A DNA stretch of 64,000 nucleotides from Candidatus Methanoperedentaceae archaeon (GTDB lineage: Archaea; Halobacteriota; Methanosarcinia; Methanosarcinales; Methanoperedenaceae). The position numbers were made by a program, and so were the translations under genes. The stretch is taken from positions 1-64,000 of the forward strand of contig PQAS01000050.1 in the NCBI GenBank assembly GCA_003104905.1. Direction: 5' to 3'. The notes beneath the pieces were generated by a model, which was not told the DNA's origin, did not search any database, and saw only the letters and a list, made by a program, of their open reading frames with translations. Within the stretch, counting starts at the first letter, position 1. Each line of letters opens with the position of its first letter. This document shows positions 52,288 to 60,643 of the stretch, one piece after another.

Positions 52288-53483
52288 CCTGCTTTTACTA
52301 TCGAACCTATTTTCTGCCCCAGGGCATAGCATTTCCCCAGATCGTTCTCATCCGGCCTGAAATTCACTTCTATCGACTCTACAGGCTCATATCCGCCCGA
52401 TTTTAATTTCTCATTGACAGCTTTGACCGCCCCGCCGGCCCAGCCATAGGAACCAAATGTCGCCCAGAGCTTGTTCCTTGGGCGCAGCCCCATCAGATAC
52501 GTTAAAAATCCTCCTACAGTTGGAAACATGCCGTTATTCAAAGTGGGTGAGCCGATAAGAACCGCCTTTGATTCGAGAACTTCTTTGATTATTTCACTCC
52601 AATCAGTCTTTCTCAGGTGAAATAGGGATACCTCAACTCCTGAATCCGAAGCTCCTTTTAATATCTCTTTTGCCATCGTTTGGGTACTGTTCCACATGGT
52701 ATCATAAATGACAAGCACTTTCGGCTTTGACTCGCCCTTTGCCCATTTCAGATATGCTTCGATGATCTTAATGGGATTTGTCCAGATCATTCCATGGGAC
52801 GGAGCGATCATCTTAATCTCGATGCCAAGTTTTCGGATCTCCTCGATCTTTTTGAGGATTATTCCGCCAAAAGGCATGAGGATATTGGCATAATATTTTG
52901 CAGCCTCTTCCATTACGGTATCACAATCATACCCGGCAAGACTGCAAACATCTTCATCAAAACGGAATGAAGATGCAAGGTGCTGGCCGAAACCATCATT
53001 TGAAAGAAGTATCTTATCCTCTTTAAGGTATGTGAACATATTGTCCGGCCAGTGAAGCATCGATGCATTAATGAAGAAAAGTGTCTTCTTGCCGATTTTC
53101 AATTCATCCCCGGTTTTGACAGTCCTGAAATCCCACGTACCCCTGAAATGCCTGATCAGCCCTTCCTTCCCTTTTTCGGTACAAATTACCTGTGCTTTCG
53201 TGGCGATTTTCATAATTGCGGGAAGAGAACCTGAATGGTCCATTTCTACGTGGTTTGAAACCACATAATCTATTTTTTCCGGATCTATTATCTCCCTTAT
53301 CCTGTTTAGCATCTCGCCCGAAAAATCATGTTTTACGGTATCCACAAGCGCAATCTTTTCATCAACGATAAGATATGCGTTGTATGTCGCTCCCCTCAAA
53401 GTCGTATATCCATGAAAATCCCGAAGGTTCCAATCTATAGCCCCTACCCAGTAAACTCCTGCTGTCAATTCAATTTTTGTCAT
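52284..53483 (-). CDS. fprA: Flavodiiron protein (F420H2 oxidase / FprA type)
   Basis: A 399-residue protein: an N-terminal metallo-beta-lactamase-like domain with the diiron motif NHVEMDHSG (H78, E80, D82, H83) and later iron-ligand positions, then a flavodoxin domain (VLVIYDTMWNSTQTMAKEI ... GSPTLNNGMFPTVGGF). In methanogens this enzyme reduces O2 to water with F420H2. A rubredoxin gene lies nearby on the other strand. Probably oxygen defence. Confidence 0.93.
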   Translation of the reverse strand: MTKIELTAGVYWVGAIDWNLRDFHGYTTLRGATYNAYLIVDEKIALVDTVKHDFSGEMLNRIREIIDPEKIDYVVSNHVEMDHSGSLPAIMKIATKAQVICTEKGKEGLIRHFRGTWDFRTVKTGDELKIGKKTLFFINASMLHWPDNMFTYLKEDKILLSNDGFGQHLASSFRFDEDVCSLAGYDCDTVMEEAAKYYANILMPFGGIILKKIEEIRKLGIEIKMIAPSHGMIWTNPIKIIEAYLKWAKGESKPKVLVIYDTMWNSTQTMAKEILKGASDSGVEVSLFHLRKTDWSEIIKEVLESKAVLIGSPTLNNGMFPTVGGFLTYLMGLRPRNKLWATFGSYGWAGGAVKAVNEKLKSGGYEPVESIEVNFRPDENDLGKCYALGQKIGSIVKAG

Positions 53484-53582
53484 TTAGATTCTCCCTGCAA
53501 TCACAGTATTTCTATAATATCCCACATTCCATAATATCTCACCACTATCTATATAGCTTAATGAAATAATAATTTTCGGTAG

Positions 53583-53849
53583 AACTATTCTTTTGATATT
53601 CCCAATGAACTGAAAGGACCGCTGAGTGTGGATGTCAGACTAAATTATGCCAGTGCTTCGCAGGAACTTTCGGATTTGCTATTCAGAAAAGGTGAAATCA
53701 AGCCGCCAGTAGTAGAAATGGCATCGGTAAAAGCGAAAATAGATGTTACACCGTTTGTTCCTGTAAAGAAAACACCTGGTTTCACATTTATTTCTTTCAT
53801 GATGGCAATCCTTATCTTATATGCCCGAATTAAAAGAATTATTAAATAA
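53583..53849 (+). pseudogene. C-terminal fragment of a c-type cytochrome-like PGF-CTERM protein
   Basis: After a TAG at 53580 the frame reads FDIPNELKGPLSVDVRLNYA, then SASQELSDLLF and PPVVEMASV, then KKTPGFTFISFMMAILILYA with a basic end. The first part resembles the last beta strands after the heme region of large multiheme cytochromes; the end is a PGF-CTERM sorting tail. No heme motif or signal remains, so this is a 3' remnant. An 73-codon frame starts at GTG 53628. Confidence 0.5.
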
Positions 53850-53864
53850 GTCAGTGAGGAAACC

Positions 53865-54020
53865 ATGGATAAATACAGATGTACAGTGTGCGGATATATT
53901 TACGATCCGGAAGTAGGAGATGCTCCAAAGATCAAACCAGGGACTGCATTTGAGGATTTGCCTGATGACTGGGTATGCCCCCAGTGCGGTGTTGGAAAGG
54001 AAATGTTTGAAAAAATCTAA
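53865..54020 (+). CDS. Rubredoxin
   Basis: A 51-residue one-iron electron carrier with both CxxC loops intact: [10 protein letters not shown] (C6, C9) and CPQCGVGK (C38, C41). It probably feeds electrons to the flavodiiron protein or other oxidative-stress enzymes. GTGAGGA precedes the ATG. Confidence 0.95.
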   Translation: MDKYRCTVCGYIYDPEVGDAPKIKPGTAFEDLPDDWVCPQCGVGKEMFEKI

Positions 54021-54086
54021 ATACTTAAAAGAAAAAGTTTATAAAACTACAATTGGGAAAATACCTATATACTATCAACCCTGATA

Positions 54087-54112
54087 TTTAGTTCGTATAA
54101 TTACGAACTAAA
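54087..54112. promoter_or_regulatory. 26-bp palindrome at the nifB promoter
   Basis: TTTAGTTCGTA and TACGAACTAAA are perfect 11-bp arms around TAAT. A TATA-like CCTATATACTATC lies about 25 bases before the centre, so the palindrome covers the likely start of transcription. It does not match the GGAA-N6-TTCC NrpR box of methanogens. Confidence 0.7.
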
Positions 54113-54123
54113 ACGAGGAAAAA

Positions 54124-55014
54124 ATGAAAAATGAACGCTGGGGCAACTTAGGCTCAAAATTCGCGCATCTTACAAGCGCACATCCGTGTTATAATGAAAA
54201 AGCGCATTTTACGACTGCAAGGATTCACCTGCCAGTAGCGCCTCGCTGTAATATTCAGTGCAATTATTGTATTCGCAAACTCGATAAATGTGAACACAGG
54301 CCAGGAGTGGCAAGTAGTATCCTGAATCCCCGCGAAGCTCTTCTGAGGGTTGACAAATACTCAAGGGAAATGCAAAATCTGAAGGTTGTGGGTATTGCAG
54401 GGCCCGGTGAGGCACTTGCGAATGAAGATACCTTTGAAACCATGAGGCTTGTGCATGAAAAATATCCTGAACTTATAAAATGCGTGGCAAGCAACGGGCT
54501 TTTACTATCAGAAAAATTGGATGAACTTATCAAAGCAGGTGTAACAAGCATTACCGTAACTATAAATGCTGTTGACCCTGAAGTTGGCGCAAAGATCTAT
54601 TCGTTCGTCCGTTATCATGACAAGACCTATAAAGGTGTAGAAGGCGCAAAGCTCCTGATCGAGAAGCAGTTCGAAGGGATAAAGAAAGCAAGCGAAGCCG
54701 GGCTGAATGTCAAAGTCAACACGGTGCTTATTCCTGAGATCAATTTTGACCAGATAAAGAAAGTCGCACAAAAGGCTGCCCAGAACGGCGCAATAATAAT
54801 GAATATAATACCCATGATACCACTTCACAATTTTGACAAGGTGAGACCACCGGAATGTGACGAGCTTACGATGGCAAGAACCATTGCAGAAGAATTCCTG
54901 CCCCAGTTCAGGCTGTGCAGGCAATGCCGTGCAGATGCTGTTGGTGTACCCGGTGCGGAACCCTGCGGTTCACCCGTGCAGCAGCGGACAAGCAGTGAAT
55001 ATTATCACGCTTAA
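54124..55014 (+). CDS. nifB: Nitrogenase cofactor biosynthesis radical SAM protein NifB
   Basis: A 296-residue short NifB without the NifX domain, as in methanogens. SAM-cluster cysteines are C42, C46 and C49 (RCNIQCNYC), with HPCYNEKAH near the N-terminus and CRQCRADAVG near the end for the auxiliary clusters. It makes the NifB-co core. No nifHDK is in the window. GAGGA precedes the ATG. Confidence 0.94.
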   Translation: MKNERWGNLGSKFAHLTSAHPCYNEKAHFTTARIHLPVAPRCNIQCNYCIRKLDKCEHRPGVASSILNPREALLRVDKYSREMQNLKVVGIAGPGEALANEDTFETMRLVHEKYPELIKCVASNGLLLSEKLDELIKAGVTSITVTINAVDPEVGAKIYSFVRYHDKTYKGVEGAKLLIEKQFEGIKKASEAGLNVKVNTVLIPEINFDQIKKVAQKAAQNGAIIMNIIPMIPLHNFDKVRPPECDELTMARTIAEEFLPQFRLCRQCRADAVGVPGAEPCGSPVQQRTSSEYYHA

Positions 55015-55038
55015 CATCATCAAAAGGGAGGTGAAAAA

Positions 55039-55197
55039 ATGTGCTTTGCAGAATCATCGGTCAGCGTGGAAATTGAAGAAGGAGGTCTGGTCACAGAACA
55101 ATATCAATGCAGTGATTGCAGCTCAAAATTCCGCGGGATCGGAAAAAAAGTAAGATGTCCAACATGTGATTCGTCAAATGTGAAGAAGGTCGGCTAA
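55039..55197 (+). CDS. Small zinc-ribbon protein downstream of nifB
   Basis: A 52-residue protein with two CxxC pairs (YQCSDCSSKF and VRCPTCDS), a zinc ribbon. GGGAGGTGA gives a strong ribosome site, and the gap to nifB is 24 bases, so it is co-transcribed. Function unknown. Confidence 0.7.
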   Translation: MCFAESSVSVEIEEGGLVTEQYQCSDCSSKFRGIGKKVRCPTCDSSNVKKVG

Positions 55198-55391
55198 ACT
55201 AGTTAATTTTCTTTAATAAGATATCTTTATTTTTGGAGGCTATGCTGAAACACTCTTTAGCTTCGATGGCATATAAAATTCATCAGGGTAAGGCGTTACT
55301 CTCTCTGCTTCCCGGCTTATCTTTCAGAATCTTAACTTCATTATCTGATTTTATTATTATATCCACATCAAAACCAGAGCGGGCAAGATGG

Positions 55392-55628
55392 CTATTTAGA
55401 CAAAAACATTTTCACCAGATAAACCCCGATGCCAATAACCACAAGGCTGAAGATGGACTGTATAAGCGCTACATATGGACGTTCGAAGAGATCTGCGATA
55501 GCATCCCTCATGCTGAAAAAGAAGGTGAACAGCGCAATGAAGATGAGTCCAACCAGCATAATGACCACAGCCATATTGAAGATCTTTTTGAAGGAATTCC
55601 CTTCTTCTGCTTTTTGCTCCTCGTTCAT
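55392..55628 (-). CDS. Small two-helix membrane protein
   Basis: A 78-residue protein with two hydrophobic segments (MAVVIMLVGLIFIALFTFFF, and IFSLVVIGIGVYLVKMFL). It abuts the upstream lipoprotein gene. Family not recognised. The 194 bases between it and the zinc-ribbon gene hold nothing clear. Confidence 0.6.
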   Translation of the reverse strand: MNEEQKAEEGNSFKKIFNMAVVIMLVGLIFIALFTFFFSMRDAIADLFERPYVALIQSIFSLVVIGIGVYLVKMFLSK

Positions 55629-56510
55629 TCATCTCACCTTTTTCCTGATTCTGCTATAAACCCATACTAGCAGTATACCTGCTATTCCAGCAGTTGCCGC
55701 AAATCCGGGTGTCTGTGTCGTACGTGGTTTTCCTTCTTCCACAAGGCTGTAAGTCATTGGCGTGTTATATTTTATCTCATTGATTTTAATTTTCTCAGGC
55801 ACTGTCCCACCCGCTATTTTATTCCCATTCTCGAATACTTCTACTTTAAATAAATATTCTTTGTTCCTCGGGATATCAAGGGTCACCTTGCCTCTGATTC
55901 TGCTCTCACCTTTGACTATGCCTACCTTATCGGTCATTGTATAACCCGTAAATGAATCAACACTTGCTGTAACTTCAATGACCAGGGGCATGGAATCTCC
56001 GCCCTGATTATATATGCCGGGAGAAACATCCACGAGTATGTTTTGAGCGTTGTTATAAATATTTGTAATTAAAAGATTCATGTCTACCAGTTTAATATCT
56101 GCGGCCGCGCCAGGCCCTGGTTCTGGTTTTACCACTACAGGGACAGATTTTTGAGTTAATATATTGCCGCTTTCAAGGAGTGAAACTTCAACACTGTATT
56201 CGCCCGGATTGGATACAGCCAGGATTATGCTGCTTGACGTTCCTGATTTACTTTTAATATAACCAATATCGGAATCCTTTTCTGCAACGACCAGGTTGCT
56301 TGCAGGTTCCCTTATTTTTACCTTAATGGAAAGCAAAGCCGTATCGGTATTTTTATCATTCTGGATATTCGGCGTTATTGTTAACGTTGCTCCGTCATCC
56401 TGTGCAGAGGACATAACATCTATCGAAGTTATCTCTACATTGCCGTATTCCTTTATACAACCGCTAAGAATAAGACTGACCAAAATTAAAATTAAAAGTT
56501 TTGATTTCAT
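55629..56510 (-). CDS. Lipoprotein with both lipobox and PGF-CTERM tail
   Basis: A 293-residue exported protein with a lipobox (LILSGCIKE), two beta-sandwich domains, and a C-terminal TTQTPGFAATAGIAGILLVW followed by a basic end. The tail is an archaeosortase-type PGF-CTERM signal. N- and C-terminal lipid anchoring in one protein is unusual. It is in an operon with the next lipoprotein. Confidence 0.7.
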   Translation of the reverse strand: MKSKLLILILVSLILSGCIKEYGNVEITSIDVMSSAQDDGATLTITPNIQNDKNTDTALLSIKVKIREPASNLVVAEKDSDIGYIKSKSGTSSSIILAVSNPGEYSVEVSLLESGNILTQKSVPVVVKPEPGPGAAADIKLVDMNLLITNIYNNAQNILVDVSPGIYNQGGDSMPLVIEVTASVDSFTGYTMTDKVGIVKGESRIRGKVTLDIPRNKEYLFKVEVFENGNKIAGGTVPEKIKINEIKYNTPMTYSLVEEGKPRTTQTPGFAATAGIAGILLVWVYSRIRKKVR

Positions 56511-56511
56511 C

Positions 56512-57303
56512 TTAAAGTTTTACCTTAAGGTGTATCGTCCTTGAATCTATGACATTGTTTTCCATAAAAAGCGTCACAATGACATCAGTCTCCCCATTTG
56601 GAGCATCCTTATTAATGGGCAATACAACTCCCTCTGTATATGATGTACCTCCTTTTGCCATTCCCTCGCCTATGGTAATGCTTTTGTTTGAACCTATTTC
56701 CTTATTTTCAATGTCAACAAGCACGCTAAGTGAATTCTTATCTATTGTTGTTCTTCCATCATTCTTTACAGAGAATGTTATTGTAGCATTCTGTCCCTTA
56801 CCTATTTCCCACGATGTAACCTCAGCTTCAGACAGATTCGCGAGTCCTTTTACAAAGCCAACATACTGAAGTTTTGCATCAGGAAGTACTATGGTTTGAA
56901 GCTGCACTGGCTTTGTTCTTATCACAGCCTCACCATTCTCGTTCTTTCCAGAGGTATATGATATGATCATGGCTGAGTTATTCATGTCTGTCTTGAAGCC
57001 TGGAGCCTGGATCGTCATATTGATTGATGCTGAGGACGGACCCTGTGTTGTTCTGGCTGGAATATTCAGCATACGGCTTGAAACTAAAGTAAAAGGATCA
57101 AATGAAGTAGCTTTAACAGAATCGATCGGTTCAGTACCGTTATTGAGAATTTTCACTGTAATTTCCTTTTCCTGGAATTCCTTCATTGTTATGGTTCCTG
57201 CATTGACAATTACATCTTCAGGATTTACAGGATTCACGGTTGATACACATCCTGATATAAGGATGGCCAAAATCATTAATAAGCCAAGTAAAATTTTATT
57301 CAT
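56512..57303 (-). CDS. CARDB-like surface lipoprotein
   Basis: A 263-residue lipoprotein (LISGCVST) with two beta-sandwich repeats (KILNNGTEPIDSVKA, FSVKNDGRTTIDKNSLSVLV), typical of archaeal extracellular CARDB/S-layer domains. First gene of the three-gene operon 55392-57303. Binding partner unknown. Confidence 0.7.
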   Translation of the reverse strand: MNKILLGLLMILAILISGCVSTVNPVNPEDVIVNAGTITMKEFQEKEITVKILNNGTEPIDSVKATSFDPFTLVSSRMLNIPARTTQGPSSASINMTIQAPGFKTDMNNSAMIISYTSGKNENGEAVIRTKPVQLQTIVLPDAKLQYVGFVKGLANLSEAEVTSWEIGKGQNATITFSVKNDGRTTIDKNSLSVLVDIENKEIGSNKSITIGEGMAKGGTSYTEGVVLPINKDAPNGETDVIVTLFMENNVIDSRTIHLKVKL

Positions 57304-57488
57304 GATACCACGTGCCTTTATTATATAGGCTTAACTATATATAGATTTGGATTTCTACAATTTCTGCAATCCTTTATAGCGATAACTATATTTATGTTCG
57401 TGATATTAAAACAGCTAACAGGTCGCCCCTGGAATAGGGGTAGGCAGCAAAATAATTATTCTATCATTAAAGATCAAAGAGGATCATT

Positions 57489-57875
57489 ATGAAGTTCCAG
57501 GGAAAATCAACACGAAAATATACAGGCGGAAGGCTTATACGGCAAAGAGGTAAGAAAAAATTCGAACTTGGAGGAGAGCCGGCAAATACTCATTTAGGCG
57601 AAACTATTCGCAGAACGGTTAAAAAATTAGGCGGGCAGCCAAAAGTTAGACTGTTAAGAGGGCGGAATGCAATAGTAACAGATCCGGCTACAAAAACTTC
57701 AAAGACAGTAAAGATCGAAACTGTCACGGGAAATCCCGCAAATATCCACTATGTGAGGCGAAACATTGTGACAAAAGGCTCTATAATCAAAACTGAAATC
57801 GGAAATGCCCGGGTCACAAACAGGCCAGGCCAGGAAGGCAGCATTAATGCTGTTCTCATTTCCAGTACTGCTTAA
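57489..57875 (+). CDS. rps8e: 30S ribosomal protein S8e
   Basis: A 128-residue archaeal/eukaryotic-type S8e: KSTRKYTGGRLIRQRGKKKF, LGETIRRTVKKLGGQPKVRL and NIVTKGSIIKTEIGNARVTN are conserved. GAGGAT precedes the ATG. A short CCCCT/AGGGG hairpin lies in its leader (about 57425-57440). Its 3' end overlaps the reductase gene on the other strand by 20 bases. Confidence 0.95.
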   Translation: MKFQGKSTRKYTGGRLIRQRGKKKFELGGEPANTHLGETIRRTVKKLGGQPKVRLLRGRNAIVTDPATKTSKTVKIETVTGNPANIHYVRRNIVTKGSIIKTEIGNARVTNRPGQEGSINAVLISSTA

Positions 57876-58893
57876 AAGTCACCCATAATTCAGGTAGATG
57901 CTCCTGCAATAATTGATTATTACAGGCATCGATTTTTTTTCTTTTTTCAAGAGAACGCCCCAGGGGCCTGCCAAGAAGTTTCTTAATTCCTGTTTCATAT
58001 TCCTGGAGTCTGGCAATATCATCATTTTCCAGTGTTTTGATTATTGTTTTTCCTGCCAATTCACCAGCTAGAATCGCATTATTTATACCGGCGCCCGTTA
58101 TCGGGTCTGCCATTCCTGCGCTGTCGCCTGCAAGAAGGACGTTGTCAAATACGAGTTTTTCACGAAGCCCCCCGATTGGCAGGGCGCCTGTAATATATTC
58201 TGTTCTTTTTCCTGAAATACGGTGTGCAATCTGTGATCCTGTGATAAATGTATCAAGGTTCTCCCGTGGGGATTTTTTGCAATTTATCAATCCCAATCCG
58301 ACTTTTGCTGAATTATTCCCTGTCGGATATATCCAGATATATCCGCCCGGTGCATAATCAGCATTAAAAAAAATCTCACATGTTTGTGGAATGGGTTCGA
58401 TATCTTTGATATGGTACTGGCTGCAGGCTGCAAATCTTTGTTGCTCCAATCCAATTATTGAAGCTGTTTTAGAAAAAACACCATCTGCACCAACGATAAT
58501 TTTCCCAATCATATTACCGTTACGGAATTTCACATTACCGGGATTGCCTGCACATATATCGACCAGGGGTGAATCCCACTTGATATTTGCTCCTGCCACT
58601 ATTGCTTTAGACACCAGGTCCGTGTCAAACAAAGGCCTGTCCACTACAAAACCATTTATTGCGAAATCATGATAAGTTAGATCAGGAAAATAGGTTCGCA
58701 TTTTTTTGATATTTGACTGGATAACAGATTCGCCTGGTATATCCATATTTATGGTCTTATTGATATACCCGGCGCATGGCGACACGCATCTTTCTTTTTT
58801 TTCCATGATAAGGACATCATAACCTGCCAGCGCTACTGTTCTGGCAGTAACAGACCCGGCAGGTCCTGCACCAATAACAATAACATCATACAT
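57856..58893 (-). CDS. Geranylgeranyl reductase family FAD-dependent oxidoreductase
   Basis: A 345-residue flavoprotein: FAD site VIVIGAGPAGSVTARTVA at the N-terminus, CAGYINKT with the family cysteine, GADGVFSKTA, and the second FAD motif LLAGDSAGMADPITGAGI. Such enzymes saturate the isoprenoid chains of archaeal lipids or menaquinone. ATG 58893 overlaps the ligase stop (TAATG). The best known member reduces digeranylgeranylglycerophospholipid. Confidence 0.88.
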   Translation of the reverse strand: MYDVIVIGAGPAGSVTARTVALAGYDVLIMEKKERCVSPCAGYINKTINMDIPGESVIQSNIKKMRTYFPDLTYHDFAINGFVVDRPLFDTDLVSKAIVAGANIKWDSPLVDICAGNPGNVKFRNGNMIGKIIVGADGVFSKTASIIGLEQQRFAACSQYHIKDIEPIPQTCEIFFNADYAPGGYIWIYPTGNNSAKVGLGLINCKKSPRENLDTFITGSQIAHRISGKRTEYITGALPIGGLREKLVFDNVLLAGDSAGMADPITGAGINNAILAGELAGKTIIKTLENDDIARLQEYETGIKKLLGRPLGRSLEKRKKIDACNNQLLQEHLPELWVTFKQYWK

Positions 58894-59636
58894 TACCGAT
58901 AGACCCATTCATTTGAGTAATACCTGGGCAGGATAGAATGTGTAAACTCCATTTCCTTCCCGGTCATGGGACTTGATATTAAACGGACATGAAAGCGTTC
59001 TTCAAATTTTTTCTTCATCACATTTTGTATCTCTATCATATCACGCACTTCCCCGAGCTCCCTGTCAAGCCATGTAAGCCCTTCCCTTACTGATGCTATT
59101 TTTTTATCCATGAATTTTTCCTTCGGGATATTTGAGATTCTAAGCATCTCCTCTATATCAAAATCAAGAAGTAATGTTCCATTTTGCAGCAGTTTCCCTT
59201 CCCAGCGTGTCTGTGCGTTCCCTGAGATCTTCCTGTTGTCTACAACTACATCGTTTATGGGGCGAAAAGCTGCATTCAGGTTATAATGTTTTAATGTATC
59301 AATAAGGACGCCGCATATCTGTTTATATGATTCTACTATGTCCATTGGGAAGGCTTCGTTGTCGATAGTCCCAACCACGCCGTAATTTATCTGCCTGCAC
59401 CTCTCATCTGAAAATGCAATGCCTCCACCGCTTATGCGCCTTGTTATCGTATAATCTTTACACTGAGCCAGATCCAGTTCAATATTTGCTTTCTGGAAAA
59501 AACCCAGGATAATTGATTTCTTCGGCGTCCAGAAAAAGAAAGTATTTTCTTCGCCTGCCTTCAGGATAGCTTCATCCATTGCCATCATATCGCGAATGTC
59601 TACCATCCCGAAATCAATAAAGCGCCATTCTTCCAT
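58893..59636 (-). CDS. lplA: Lipoate-protein ligase A, catalytic subunit
   Basis: A 247-residue biotin/lipoate ligase domain: RRISGGGIAFSDE (lipoate-binding RRxSGGG), NDVVVDNRKISGNAQTRW with the catalytic lysine region, LLQNGTLLLDFD. It lacks the C-terminal accessory domain, which is supplied by the next gene upstream, as in Thermoplasma. Confidence 0.9.
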   Translation of the reverse strand: MEEWRFIDFGMVDIRDMMAMDEAILKAGEENTFFFWTPKKSIILGFFQKANIELDLAQCKDYTITRRISGGGIAFSDERCRQINYGVVGTIDNEAFPMDIVESYKQICGVLIDTLKHYNLNAAFRPINDVVVDNRKISGNAQTRWEGKLLQNGTLLLDFDIEEMLRISNIPKEKFMDKKIASVREGLTWLDRELGEVRDMIEIQNVMKKKFEERFHVRLISSPMTGKEMEFTHSILPRYYSNEWVYR

Positions 59637-59638
59637 TT

Positions 59639-59923
59639 TTATCCCTCCAGGGCTTTCATTATGGATTCCGTAAAATCAGCCGGTAATGTACCAGGGGATT
59701 GGATGATTTCTCTCTTATATATTTCTTCTATCTTCTGTTGCACTTTTTCACGTTTTGCTTCAATTCCTTTAAGTTCTTCGGCAATTTTGAAGAAAGCCTC
59801 TTCAGGGAAGAGGAAGAAATCTCCTGATATGCTTATTTCCTTGATTTTTCCATTCTCGGCACTAACGAATGATCTTATTAGCCCGCCTTTCGATTTATGG
59901 ATTCCCTGCTGCGTTTTTATCAT
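59639..59923 (-). CDS. lplB: Lipoate-protein ligase accessory subunit LplB
   Basis: A 94-residue protein equal to the C-terminal domain of bacterial LplA (KGGLIRSFVSAENGKIKEIS, GDFFLFPEEAFFKIAEELKG). Needed for lipoate adenylation in bipartite archaeal ligases. Two bases separate its stop from the lplA start. Confidence 0.85.
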   Translation of the reverse strand: MIKTQQGIHKSKGGLIRSFVSAENGKIKEISISGDFFLFPEEAFFKIAEELKGIEAKREKVQQKIEEIYKREIIQSPGTLPADFTESIMKALEG

Positions 59924-60048
59924 GTTTTGCTCCGGCTCTTAAAGAACATCATGCTTCTATAAGAAATATCATTTTCGTTTTATTTTCGATATAGCGAGTA
60001 TGATAAGGCTATCGGTAGTTTCATATCCTGAAATAATAAGTTAGATGC

Positions 60049-60642
60049 ATGCGTATCGGAGTTATCGCTATCCAGGGAAATGTCGAGGAACATGTTAATG
60101 CATTAGAAAATGCACTGCGTCAAGCTAATATTAAAGCGCAGGTAATACAAATAAGACATATTGGAATAATTGATTCGTGCGATGCTTTGGTACTGCCCGG
60201 CGGAGAAAGCACAACACTTGGCCGTCTTTTGAAAAGAGAAGGGATTGCTGATGAAATAAAGTCAGCCGCCCTTGCCGGTATTCCCATTATGGGAACATGT
60301 GCAGGGCTTGTTCTTCTCGCAAAACATGGCGATGAGCAGGTAGAAAGAACGGGTCAGCCATTGCTGGAACTGATGGATATCCAGGTTAACAGGAATGCTT
60401 TTGGGCGTCAGAGAGAATCATTTGAAACACTAATCGATTTTAAGGGATTTGACAGGCCTTTTAATGCGATATTTATCCGGGCGCCCGGCATAACAGGATG
60501 CACAAATCAAGTGGAGATCCTTTCAAAGTATAATGACTTGATTGTAGCAGCAAGACAGAATAATATTCTTGCTCTTGCATTCCACCCTGAATTGACGGAT
60601 GATTTCCGTATTCACTATTTTTTCTTGAAAATGATAGGATAG
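60049..60642 (+). CDS. pdxT: Pyridoxal 5'-phosphate synthase glutaminase subunit
   Basis: A 197-residue class I-like glutaminase: PGGESTTLGRLL, the catalytic cysteine in GTCAGLVLLA, and the His-Glu pair in FHPELTDD. It supplies ammonia to PdxS, which is not in the window. Converges on the next gene. Confidence 0.94.
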   Translation: MRIGVIAIQGNVEEHVNALENALRQANIKAQVIQIRHIGIIDSCDALVLPGGESTTLGRLLKREGIADEIKSAALAGIPIMGTCAGLVLLAKHGDEQVERTGQPLLELMDIQVNRNAFGRQRESFETLIDFKGFDRPFNAIFIRAPGITGCTNQVEILSKYNDLIVAARQNNILALAFHPELTDDFRIHYFFLKMIG

Positions 60643-60643
60643 A

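Noticed and set aside
54060-54123. An NrpR operator (GGAA-N6-TTCC) at nifB
   Set aside because: The only palindrome present has different arms (TTTAGTTCGTA), so the known nitrogen-repressor site is not supported.
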